Below, one piece after another: positions 1 through 9,238 of a stretch of 64,000 nucleotides of DNA (within the stretch, counting starts at the first letter, position 1; each line of letters starts with the position of its first letter). Below the pieces are notes generated by a model. That model ran no database searches and was not told the origin of the DNA. It saw only the letters and a list, made by a program, of their open reading frames with translations. The stretch is taken from NCBI GenBank assembly GCA_027704905.1, contig CM051020.1:3123599-3187598 (forward strand), read 5' to 3'. A program made the translations under genes and the position numbers. Source of the DNA: Muraenolepis orangiensis (taxonomy: Eukaryota; Chordata; Actinopteri; Gadiformes; Muraenolepididae).

Positions 1-67
1 TCATGTTCTAATCCAACTCTTCCTAGGTCTAGTCATGTTCTAATCCAACTCTTCCTAGGTAAAGTCA
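1..67. repeat. End of 32-bp minisatellite
   Basis: Two tandem copies of a 32-bp unit built on tcatgttctaatccaactct followed by tcctagg. They match the last copies of the long array at 16034-17665 and lie at the same distance upstream of an rbbp8 last exon. The array presumably continues to the left of the window. Confidence 0.9.
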
Positions 68-100
68 TCATTTCAGTTAATTAGTGTCTTTTCCTCCCAG

Positions 101-198
101 GTTATATAAGGGAAGAGACAAACCCACAAGGCCGCATGCGGAGAAGGCAGCCTCTGAATGCGTTGTTTTCTCCAAAGTGTAAAGAGAAGAACACCTAA
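101..198 (+). CDS. rbbp8: rbbp8 (CtIP) last exon, gene copy entering from the left
   Basis: This is the terminal coding exon of CtIP, the DNA-end resection cofactor of MRE11-RAD50-NBS1. The acceptor is ttttcctcccag. The frame starts with the two bases completing a Gly codon, reads YIREETNPQGRMRRRQPLNA, continues to LFSPKCKEKNT and stops at TAA 196-198. The human protein ends with a comparable RRQPYNAIFSPKGKEQKT tail. A poly(A) signal AATAAA lies at 320-325. The penultimate exon of this copy is outside the window. The exon is essentially identical to 17706-17803, so it belongs to the neighbouring tandem unit. Whether the gene ending here is whole cannot be judged. Confidence 0.85.
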
Positions 199-609
199 GA
201 GAGAGAAGACATACTGCTGTGAATACATCCACTCTGCACTCTAATGGATTATGACGAACAATGGGAAAATGACAATCTCAATCTCTAGTGTCATTTTGCA
301 TTCGAAACCTTTGTGTTATAATAAAGGACTAATGACTGTTTTCTGAAAATACAAATGTATTTGCATAGATGTGAACGAAATATTGTAATAAACGGCAAAC
401 ATTTTTGTTTTCAAATACACACAATAGTTTCCTGAAAGATGTAATATAAAAATGAAAGCATACACAAAGTGTTCTTGCCAATTATTTATATATTAACATA
501 TACTATGGTACTGGGGTTTAGAAGAGATGTTATATGAACCATGCAGGGACCCCTCTGTTCCTTCTCAATGTGTTTTGCATGGGGGGGGCAGCATGTTAGG
601 GGGGGGGGT
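199..609 (+). other. rbbp8: 3' UTR and downstream flank of rbbp8 copy
   Basis: AT-rich sequence with the AATAAA signal at 320-325. No further coding evidence is seen. The same block is repeated at 17804-18214. Confidence 0.55.
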
Positions 610-955
610 ATACACCTTGCAGGATCCACCTATCAGATGTATCTTCTGGGATCCTGGGTGATTGGGACAACGTCAACTTTCACTGCTCCGCATCAGTCCT
701 TCTGGAGGGCCTGGAGGGCCAGCAACAGCCCCCTGTAAGGCTACCCTCCACCAGGGCAGGAGGCCTCTCCCCCCCCCTGGAGCATGGGGCCATAGGCTGC
801 TGAGCTGGCTGCTGGAGGTGCCACAGGACCTGGACTTTTCAGAGGAACATCCAGAGAATGAATATTGCAGTTCAACTACTGGGTACCTATTCTATTATGA
901 CAGGGTAGGCTTATTTCGATTGTTATCACCATATGCAACAAGTACAATGTAAGGC
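610..955 (+). other. Duplicated exon-like segment, frameshifted here
   Basis: This segment occurs three times (here, 18215-18560, 31141-31548). In the third copy it is one open frame containing GDWDNVNFHC, ASVLLEGLEGQQQPP and LLEVPQDLDFSEEHPENEYC. Here and in the second copy a C-homopolymer near 771-779 is two bases longer, which breaks that frame. The family is not recognised. It could be an old exon of an unknown gene or part of a mobile element. Confidence 0.35.
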
Positions 956-2040
956 TGACTCCCCCATTCCCTCCCGCAATATGAATTTTCTACAATTTAA
1001 CACTACATGCTATACTTACTTACTTATAATATAATGATAAATATAAAGATGAGAATCTTTATAAAGAGGGGAATCACACGAGGGTGCCTCCGCCACTAGC
1101 TGGCTCCACTCCACTAGAAGCAACGAAAACAGACTTAGTCAAAATAAATCAATAATCCAGTTCTAAGTCAAGATACACTAAATTCCAAAGCTAAAAGCAG
1201 AGCAGCTAAAAGCAAAGCACGAAACAAAGCTAAGCTAAGAGCGAAGCAATGTAGCAGCTGATTTCCACCTTGGATAAACACACTGCATTAGTTTCATGCT
1301 AGAGTAATAAGCAGTTAATCATTTACCTCAGGTACTACTACTTACCACTCACCAATAACTAGACAGCACTAAGCAGGGGGGCAGAACCAACCAACATCCC
1401 TCCAGTTGGACAGGAGTTTCAGTTGACAGAAGACCAATACAAGTTAATGCAACCCAGTGAGTAAATAGGAAATGCACATTAGGACTTTGAGTGGCTGATC
1501 AAAACATAAAACCTACTAAGTGACCTACCCTAGAGTCCAAGGAGGTGGCCATGTGGTAACAGGCAGGCAGCAATGATGAAGCAAGAGGGCTGCCATGAAT
1601 CCCCCAAATACCCCTGGGCTAATGATGCGATAGGGTCTGGGGAGGAGCAGACCTACTTCTGTGGTGAGTTCAAGGCCTAGCAGAGTGGGAGGAAGTTACC
1701 TGAGCCCAATATGTAATGTATATAAGATACACAAGCACACTTCAGCTTGCAGAGTGCATAGCCTCCATTCGTCCTCCAAAATAATTGTAAGAATATTGCT
1801 TGATAAAACAAAAGTACTCGTGCATATGGACCAACACGTTAATTTAGTTTGAACATGTTTTGAAGTCTATCAAAACTAATGGTTGTCGTTCTCTGCAGTT
1901 AACTACATACTGTGGTAGTTTCCCCCCCTTAAAATGCATGAGGAAATGACCATAGTCTAAATATTCCATACAAAAATAAATGAAGCAAGATAAGCTGGTA
2001 GCACACACACTGGTCAATTAAAGAGACGGAATTTAATTGA
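956..2040. other. Intergenic block downstream of PQ-1
   Basis: No gene is seen. The block repeats, with small indels, at 18561-19630, 8380-9150 and 27400-28400, and in short form before PQ-5. It includes degenerate AGCTAAAAGCAAAGC-like short tandem motifs around 1190-1250. The open stretch at 1661-1852 lacks any recognisable domain and I do not call it a gene. Confidence 0.5.
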
Positions 2041-2124
2041 GATCATTTTATTAGGTTTCTGTAGACATGAAAACGACTCCACATGCTTCAATTAACCAAA
2101 CGTACTCAATCAAATCCAGGCAAG

Positions 2125-3108
2125 CTACAACTTGCGGTGAGGCTGCTGGGGCATGTAGCTACGTGGCTTCTGCTGCATGTAGCTACGTGGCTTCTGCTGC
2201 TGAGGCTGTATGTAGCTACGTGGCTTCTGAGGCTGTATGTAGCTACGTGGCCTCTGCATGTAGCTACGTGGCTTCTGTTGTTGAGGCTGCTTCAGACATG
2301 GCTTCTGCTGTTGGGGTATTTGGCCAAGCTGCTGAATCCACTGATCTATTTGCCACAGCAGCTGGTAAAACTGCTGGAGCAGTTGTGGCGATTGGGTCAC
2401 ACAGTTGGGTGGTTGCAACCATGCAGCTATCTGCTCCAGCATGGCACATAGCTTGGGCCCCTGGCTAGAAGGCTGTTGGGGCTGCATCCACTGCTCGAAC
2501 ATGTTGCTAGGAGGCGGCTGGTCAAACACGTCGCTAGGAGGCTGTAGCTGCTGCTGCTCTACTTGAGGCTGCTGCTGTTGCTTTACTTGAGGCTGCTGCT
2601 GCTGCTTTACTTGAGGCTGCTGCTGCTGCTGCTCTACTTCAGGCTGCTGCTGCTGCTTTCCTCGAGGCTGCTGCTGTTGCTGCTTTTCTTGAGGCTGCTG
2701 CTTGACCATGTAGCTGGGAGGCTGCAGATTTTGTTGCAACTGCTGGGCCATGTTTCCAGGAGGCTCCTGCCCTTGTTGAAGCTGCTGCTGGGGCCCGAGG
2801 CTCGGCTGTTGGGGAGCCGACCCAGCAGACGACTTGTATATCGGGGTTTGGTCAAACTCTTGATATCCGAGCGTCCTGTAAGCTATTCAGCACACATGTT
2901 AGCACAGGTTAGTACAAAATGATGCCTTAAGGTCATAGTTCAAGATTAAACTTACCATTTATTTGGCATCCCCCAACAAGTAGTAGAAACAATTGCAGTA
3001 CCCTAGAAAAGAAAGGCGCCGTTAAATGGCATCCATCATGATAACTACTGATGGCGGAGTAGAGTTCAAAACAAACTACCTTATTAGAAAACGCACAGCA
3101 GCAGCCAT
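2125..3108 (-). CDS. PQ-1: secreted Gln/Pro-rich repeat protein, 277 aa
   Basis: The three coding exons on the minus strand are 3080-3108, 2956-3002 and 2125-2882. They sum to 834 nt, i.e. 277 codons plus TAG. Exon 1 (MAAAVRFLIR, split after AG, donor gtag) and exon 2 (VLQLFLLLVGGCQIN, acceptor tttctag, donor gtaag) form a signal peptide. Exon 3 starts after gaatag and reads AYRTLGYQEFDQTPIYKSS, then a Gln-rich tract, then a segment with CAMLEQIAAWLQPPNC, a second amphipathic segment FYQLLWQIDQWIQQLGQIP and C-terminal QKPRSYM repeats, ending PHRKL. An AATAAA signal lies at 2047-2052 (minus). No enzyme domain or transmembrane segment is seen. It is probably a secreted structural protein. The Gln richness would suit transglutaminase cross-linking, which is inference. 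Intron phases 2 and 1 argue against the SCPP (enamel) family, whose introns are phase 0. Confidence 0.8.
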
Positions 3109-3430
3109 GGCTGAGGACGGACACAGCGATGACGCCGAAGCAGCAGCTACAATTCTTGTGAAATGAGAACTGTGTTAACACTCATCAATCATGTCTGCTC
3201 AGCTGCTGAGGGTTCTTTTTAAAAGGTTCTGTTCATCCAATCAACTTCGTCTCTGTCACTGATTGGTTTGAAACAAGGTGCAACTCAATCCTAATCCCTG
3301 TTCCTAATTGGTTGGCAGAGCTGACTGGAGTTCCATCCACCTCATTTCCCCCAGTTATCCGGGCGCTGTCATTTAGCAAATTCTGATTTAATTTCCGGTA
3401 AAAACCTGGGGATATGGGATATTGTAGTGG
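3109..3430 (-). promoter_or_regulatory. PQ-1 upstream region with TATA-like and CCAAT boxes
   Basis: On the minus strand, upstream of the ATG, there is an A/T-rich TTTTAAAAAG box (about 3216-3224), E-box CAGCTG sites nearby (around 3200-3207), and inverted CCAAT boxes at the gattggtttg (about 3261) and cctaattggttgg (about 3305) positions. The block is conserved upstream of PQ-2 to PQ-5, and its CCAAT part is shared with PQ-6 to PQ-9. Function is inferred from position and conservation. Confidence 0.5.
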
Positions 3431-4199
3431 AGAAATTGTACACTTATTTTACATCATTCTCATGTACACCTTGTTGTTGTGAGTTAAACTCCTTTTGAGA
3501 AAAAAAGCATTATTTACTTTGACCGCCACCTTGAAGAAGTGATAACGGAAACCTGCGCACTGGAACTCCCTGCACGGCAGGTAAGCTACAGTTCAAATAC
3601 ACCAAACTGTTTTGTTCCTAGGCTGACGTTTGATGAAATGTGTCATTTAACATTCTCCATTCAACAGGTAGCTGCAGCCGCCCAAGTCAACCTGATTCAT
3701 CCCTCAAAGTGCAAGCTCAGTTCAAGGTACAACGGACGGCAGTTATCTATCCGTAGTCTGTTGACGGTATCTTCCATTATGACCGTCTCTGTGAGACAAA
3801 GCTATTGACGCTAATGATGTCAACTGTTCTGTGTCCTGCGTCTCCAGGCCGCGGTTGTCCGCTTCTGCCCACTACCCACAATCCCCCCTGGGGGAGTCCC
3901 TGTCCCTCCTCACCCACAGCAAGAGGCCCTCGGGGGGCGGTCCTCCTCCCAGGCCCAAGCGCAACAAAGTGGAGACGTGCCAGGAGGAGGCTGAGGAAGA
4001 CCTCACGTTAGTGGCCCCTGAGGCCGCCTCACCAGACGGTCCACATGCGACACCGCCAGCCCACCGACTGACCAAGGTGATGTTCAGTCCCAGTCAACAT
4101 TGCTTTAGCCATGCATGTACTGTACATGTTAGAAGGAATACGATCGAGAGGAAGTCTCAGAATAATCTACTGATTGTCATCTGTAAATGAAAGGGCGAA

Positions 4200-4455
4200 C
4201 ATATATATTCACATTTATTGGTCACATGGTACACACACAGTGAAATTAGTTTGTATATACAGCTGCCCGGGAGCAGTGTAGAGGGGTCTGGTGCCTTGCT
4301 CAAGGGCACCTCGGCAGTGCCCAGGAGGCGAACCGGCACCTTTTTCCCCAAGTACCAGTTCTCACTCCGTACCTGGGCCGCTTCGGGGACTTGACCCGGC
4401 GAACCTCCAGTTCCCAAACCAAGTCCCACAGACTGAGCTACTGCTCCGCCCCTAC
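4200..4455 (-). mobile_element. tRNA-derived SINE
   Basis: Reading the minus strand from about 4455, box-A-like tagctcagtctgtggg and box-B-like ggttcgccgggtcaagtccc are visible, followed by a body ending near 4205 with an oligo-repeat tail. It lies in the intron between rbbp8-like exons 2 and 3 and is shared with units 2 and 3, so it predates the duplications. It is not a functional tRNA: there is no cloverleaf acceptor stem. Confidence 0.7.
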
Positions 4456-4796
4456 ACATAAGGGGAGGATAAGGTTCATGTTTTTACATTAACCAAGTGG
4501 TCGATTACAGTTTAAAAAAGATAGCTGATTTATTGATTTACCAACAGAGCGCAATGTAGTACATTTGGTAAATACCTGGAACCGTGCTAAAACAATGACT
4601 AAAACATCATTCTACGGAACATATCTGTTTGCTTTGCTTTGTTTCATAACCTCACATGTAATGCAAATGATCACATGTGATATACTATTAGGTCATATTT
4701 GTGATGCATGCATAACATACGTTTCATTGTTGTGTAACACAATAGGCAGGGCTGTATAGTGGAACTCCAAGTGACAAGGGCACGAGACCTGCGGCC

Positions 4797-4871
4797 AGCC
4801 ACCAGCTAGCCAGCCACCAGCTAGCCAGCCACCAGCTAGCCAGCCACCAGCTAGCCAGCCACCAGCTAGCC
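4797..4871 (+). repeat. 15-bp coding VNTR in rbbp8-like exon, 5 copies
   Basis: Five perfect copies of agccaccagctagcc encode SHQLA repeats in frame. The orthologous exon has 2 copies in unit 2 and 6 in unit 3. Confidence 0.9.
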
Positions 4872-5101
4872 AGCAGGGCTAATCAAGATGTGACCACCGG
4901 CATACCTTCCCCAGACCACGGTGAGCTGTCCCCCGCCGCCTTCACCCCCCAAACCACAGTGACAGAATAGTTAATGGGGCTGTGTGATGGTCATTTGTTT
5001 CCCCCCCAGCTGAAATACAGCCCACCGTGGAGCCTTTGTGGAGCATGGATCCTGCGTTGGCGCTCTCCATGTATTACACACAGCCCATGGCCGCTGTCAA
5101 G

Positions 5102-5983
5102 GTACAATGGACTACAAAACTCATTCATTGATTTGGTCCCATGCTGCCCTCTAGTGGACGGCCCTATGGCAGTACCGAATGAAATGAGCTATTGTACAGT
5201 GTACTAGGCATGGCTGTAGACCATGAGGTAGACGCCAGGTGGAAATATGAGTCAATACATGTCTATATGAAATAATAATAATACATTTGATTTATATAGC
5301 GCATTTAAAGGTACTCAAAGATGCTTTACAAAAACATAGTGATGTACAAACATGCACGGACAACTGGAAGACTCCTAACTCAAACCACTCAACAAATCTA
5401 AAACTAACAAAGGTTTTGGAGAAAGCGGTTTTGAAAGGAAACATGACGACCAAAGTAACACATGTAAATGTGCAAAAGTATTTCTTAGTCTTAACGCTTA
5501 GGACTTACGACGATATGCATCCGTCACTCTACAGTTTGTGTCCAAATGTTGATTTGAAAACCACATGTGCAGAAAAATGTGACAAATCCAGTGGGAGACC
5601 TCTGGACAGCAGGGGCCAAGCGTGTCCGTCACAACTGGACCTTCTGTAGACCAGGGGTTCCCCAACTGTTCAGCCCGCGACCCCCAACATAACAGAACCA
5701 CTCAAATGCGTCGTGCATGGACCGAGAAAGACAAACAAATCAACGTAACACTGTAATATAACAGATACCATTCTCATTGATTCATTTTATTTAAATTTTA
5801 TTAAATTGTATTACATTTTATTAATACAATTAATTCGATTTTTTTGGTTTCATCTGAGAGTTCCAGGGTCTTCTCTGAATACCTTGAAGGCCCTGACGCT
5901 TCACCACTGCTGTACAGTAGGGTTCAAAAGGGCCAAACACCAGTTCGATTTTTACACCGGAAGAGCCGGCCAGTCAGCGCGAG
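5102..5983 (+). other. Intron of partial rbbp8 copy with repeat debris
   Basis: This holds a teleost interspersed-repeat tail (aataataatacatttgattt, then atatagcgcattt) at about 5270-5330. A segment beginning caggggttccccaactgttc at about 5652 resembles a hAT-Charlie-type terminus. An AT-rich stretch follows. Part of it (5693-5912) is found inverted at 12878-13682. No separate gene is seen. Confidence 0.5.
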
Positions 5984-6849
5984 GCTGCTGACCCAGACTG
6001 CACCTTCGTGAGTCACAGCCTTCTCCAAGGTCAAGCACCCTGTAACCAAGACAACAAGGAAGACTACAATGATGATGATGAGGAGGGAGAAGATGCTGAA
6101 GATGAGGAAGAAGAAGCCATTCCATTGAGTAAATTGACGACGCGCTATGCCACTATTGCATCAATAAGACCCTTTACAAACCCTACCAATTATTGTCAAT
6201 TTATAACAGTATAAAAATAATTTCAATGTAAAGTCTATTAAAGCTGCGTCTCTCAATTATACAAAGGGTACACAAGTTCAGTATCTGAGACAAGACAGAC
6301 GTTGGTTCAGAAATTAATTAAAATGTCTTTATTTCTAAATAGCTGGGAGAAGATCAATTAGGAAGACAGAATCTGAATTTTGGCAGGCGATGGGTACCAG
6401 ACGGGAGAACTACGTGAATAGTAGAGTAACGACCTCACGCTGGGGTAAAGGAAAGACAACGTATATATACCCCAGGTGAGGTGATGAACAAATTACACGG
6501 GGGGAAATTGAGTCCAGGTGTGTGTGTGTGTGTGGCCAGCGCACGTGGCTTGGCCACGCCCCCTGCCAACCAACGTGATTGTTGACAGGAGCGTGTGTGC
6601 GCCACCAGCGCACGTGGCTAGGCCACGCCCCCTGACAACCAACGTGGTTGTTGACAGGAGCGTGTGTGCGCCACCAGCGCACGTGGCTAGGCCACGCCCC
6701 CTGCCAACCACCGTAACCGTGACAGTACCCCCCCCCCTCAACGGGCGCCTCCTGGCGTCCAACCCGGCTTGAAAGAGTGTTCCCGGTGGCAGTTGAGGGA
6801 AAAGAACGGATCCCGACAGTAGCGGCGCGGGGGCCAACCCGTCGGGCGG

Positions 6850-7165
6850 GTACGGCGCGGCGTCAGCAGACGGGGGCTGCGTGACGTCGTCGGGCGGATC
6901 CGGCGCGGCGTCAGCAGACGGGGGCTGCGTGACATCGTCGGGCGGATCCGGCGCGGCGTCAGCAGACGGGGGCCGCTTGATGTCATCAGGCGGGTACGGC
7001 GCGGCGTCAGCAGACGGGGGCCACTTGACGTCGTCAGTCGGGTGCGACGTCCTCAGGCGGGTGCGGAGCGACGTCCTCCGCCGGGTGCGGAGCGACGTCC
7101 TCCGCCGGGTGCGGAGCGACGTCCTCCGCCGGGTGCGGAGCGACGTCGTCAGCCGGGTGCGGAGC
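6850..7165. repeat. GC-rich minisatellite (48-bp and 24-bp units)
   Basis: 48-bp units (gtcgtcgggcggatccggcg, then cggcgtcagcagacgggggc) at about 6850-7035 are followed by 24-bp units gacgtcctccgccgggtgcg at about 7045-7160. The repeats lie in the Gag tail of the LTR element and expand to 25580-25970 in unit 3. Confidence 0.85.
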
Positions 7166-7528
7166 GATCAGACGGGGGAGAAGCGTGATGTCAGAGGTCC
7201 TTCCGATGAGGGAAGCAACGAAGGTTGCCATGTTCCCGCACTGGTCCAACGTCATCTGTAACTTCCGACCCGCCTGTCCGTGACTGGCGATCAGGGACTC
7301 AACATCGAGCTGACACTGGTCACGGACAGCGGGGCCCAGGTTGGCCAACCGGGCCTCCCACGCTTCCTCCTGCTCCCGCAGCGTCTGAATCTGTGATCTG
7401 AACCCGACCATCTGAGCATCGAGCCCGCGCTTCGCACGCTCGAGAAGGCCAGGGTCCAGGCAAGCATCCCGGTCGTCCCGCATCACACGGCATATTTGGC
7501 GCCACTCGTCGAGGTCGCCGGGGTCCAT
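7034..7528 (-). CDS. Gag-like ORF of deleted LTR element
   Basis: A 164-aa minus-strand frame starts MDPGDLDEWRQICRVMRD shortly after the 5' LTR. It is predicted helical with EQEEAWEARL, and ends in short tandem APHPAEDV repeats coded by a 24-bp GC-rich minisatellite. Position and the MDPxD start are typical of fish Gypsy Gag. No zinc knuckle is left. It is a remnant. Confidence 0.6.
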   Translation of the reverse strand: MDPGDLDEWRQICRVMRDDRDACLDPGLLERAKRGLDAQMVGFRSQIQTLREQEEAWEARLANLGPAVRDQCQLDVESLIASHGQAGRKLQMTLDQCGNMATFVASLIGRTSDITLLPRLIAPHPADDVAPHPAEDVAPHPAEDVAPHPAEDVAPHPPEDVAPD

Positions 7529-8142
7529 AATGGTGAGGTCGTTCTGTCACGAGAGAGGGAGTGGGTTGGACCCCGAACGCAGACGCCGACAAGTGGAGAG
7601 TGATACGAGACGGCTTTATTTCCAAACACACACAAAACACGGGTACACGGGGAGGACGATCCGCGGAGTACCGGCAGGCAGGTGACCGGCGGGTAGTCCG
7701 GGACAGGGGAAGGAGTCTGTACCGGGGGTGGAGTACCGGCAGGCGATGGGTACCAGACGGGAGAACTACGTGAATAGTAGAGTAACGACCTCACGCTGGG
7801 GTAAAGGAAAGACAACGTATATATACCCCAGGTGAGGTGATGAACAAATTACACGGGGGGAAATTGAGTCCAGGTGTGTGTGTGTGTGTGGCCAGCGCAC
7901 GTGGCTTGGCCACGCCCCCTGCCAACCAACGTGATTGTTGACAGGAGCGTGTGCGCCACCAGCGCACGTGGCTAGGCCACGCCCCCTGCCAACCAACGTG
8001 ATTGACAGGAGCGTGTGCGCCACCAGCGCACGTGGCTAGGCCACGCCCCCTGCCAACCAACGTGATTGTTGACAGGAGCGTGTGTGCGCCACCAGCGCAC
8101 GTGGCTAGGCCACGCCCCCTGCCAACCACCGTAACCGTGACA

Positions 8143-9180
8143 AGAATATAACTAAGTTTATTCAAATATTTAAATGTTAACAGTTTAAGTCTTTTACAGA
8201 TAAACACTTCCAATAGAAAAATGACTAAAATCAATAAAAGGAAAGGGAGAGTGGGCAGATGCCAGCCAGCTGGGAGACTAGTCTATCAAGGGTGTGTCCA
8301 AGGGCTGCACCAACTTAACTTACCCACGTGCTCACAGCCAATCAAAGCTCACTGCAAGCTGTAGCAGTGCTCCTACCACTACAGGCCGTGGGGGGAATCA
8401 CACTAGGGTGCCTCCGCCACTAGCTAGCTCCACTCCACTAGAAGCAACGAAAACAGACTTAGTCAAAATAAATCAATAATCCAGTTCCAAGTCAAGATAC
8501 ACTAAATTCCAAAGCTAAAACAGCTAAAAGCAGAGCAGCTAAACGCAAAGACAGATAAGAGCAAAGCACGAAACAAAGCTTAGAGTGAAGCAAAGTAGCA
8601 GCTGATTTCCACCTTGGATAAACACTGCATTAGTTTCATGCTAGAGTAATAAGCAGTTAATCATTTACCTCAGGTACTACTACTTACCACTCACCAATAA
8701 CTAGACAGCACTAAGCAGGGGGGCAGAACCAACCAACATCCCTCCAGTTGGACAGGAGTTTCAGTTGACAGAAGACCAATAAAAGTGAATGCAACCCAGT
8801 GAGTAAATAGGAAATGCACATCGGGAATTTGAGTGGCTGATCAAAACATAAAACCTACTAAGTGACCTACCCTAGAGTCCAAGGAGGTGGCCATGTGGCA
8901 ACAGGCAGGCAGCAATGATGAAGCAAGAGGGCTGCCATGAATCCCCTAAATACCCCCAGGCACACTTCAGCTTGCAGAGTGCATAGCCTCCATTCCTCCC
9001 CCAAAATAATTGTAAGAATGGTAGTGGTAGTTTCCCCCCCTTAAAATGCATGAGGAAATGACCATAGTCTAAATATTCCATACAAAAAAATAAATGAAGC
9101 AAGATAAGCTGGTAGTACACACACTGGTCAATTAAAGAGACGGAATTTAATTGAGATCATTTTATTAGGTTTCTGTAGAC
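8143..9180. other. Intergenic block downstream of PQ-2
   Basis: No gene is seen. It matches 27160-28430, and in part 1070-2040. The small open stretch at 8294-8479 shows no domain and recurs unchanged in unit 4. Confidence 0.5.
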
Positions 9181-9238
9181 ATGAAAACGACTCCACATGC
9201 TTCAATTAACCAAACGTACTCAATCAAATCCATGCAAG

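Larger units (their letters stand above)
3668..6128 (+). pseudogene. rbbp8: Partial rbbp8 (CtIP) copy: middle exons only
   Basis: Five plus-strand exons have matching phases: 3668-3726, 3848-4076, 4746-4920, 5010-5101 and about 5984-6128. Peptides include QVNLIHPSKCKLSS, HYPQSPLGESLSLL, GTPSDKGTRPAASHQLA, PTVEPLWSMDPALALSMYY and DPDCTFVSHSLLQG followed by an acidic run. Human CtIP has SPLGDE, WSIDPGADLSQY and MDCTLVSE in the same order. A possible extra upstream exon ends at the donor at 3580 (frame VITETCALELPARQ). No N-terminal coiled coil and no C-terminal Sae2-like exon follow before the next unit, so this is a fragment created by tandem duplication. The acceptor of exon 5 is weak. It could still contribute to chimeric transcripts. 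Confidence 0.7.
6382..8142 (-). mobile_element. Internally deleted Ty3/Gypsy-type LTR retrotransposon
   Basis: The element is oriented on the minus strand. The full LTR is 7545-8142 (598 bp; starts TGTCACGG and ends CGTGACA on the minus strand; TATA-like ggtatatatac; AATAAA upstream of gccgtctcg). The other LTR, 6382-6724, lacks its outer R-U5 part. A purine run (gaggggggggggtac) sits just inside the 3' LTR, as expected of a polypurine tract. Behind the 5' LTR comes gaacgacctcacc, then a gag-like reading frame. Protease, reverse transcriptase and integrase are missing. The LTRs contain about 80-bp tandem repeats around gccagcgcacgtggctaggc. The element separates units 1 and 2. Unit 4 lacks it at the corresponding position (about 27150). 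Confidence 0.75.

Noticed and set aside
2067..2468. Plus-strand CSYVAS-rich ORF opposite PQ-1 and its copies in other units
   Set aside because: Antisense of the PRSYM repeats; it does not share any start or splice context.
5287..5649. 120-codon plus-strand ORF repeated in units 1, 3 and right of the gap
   Set aside because: Begins inside an interspersed-repeat tail, lies in an rbbp8-like intron and has no recognisable domain. Conservation is explained by the duplication.
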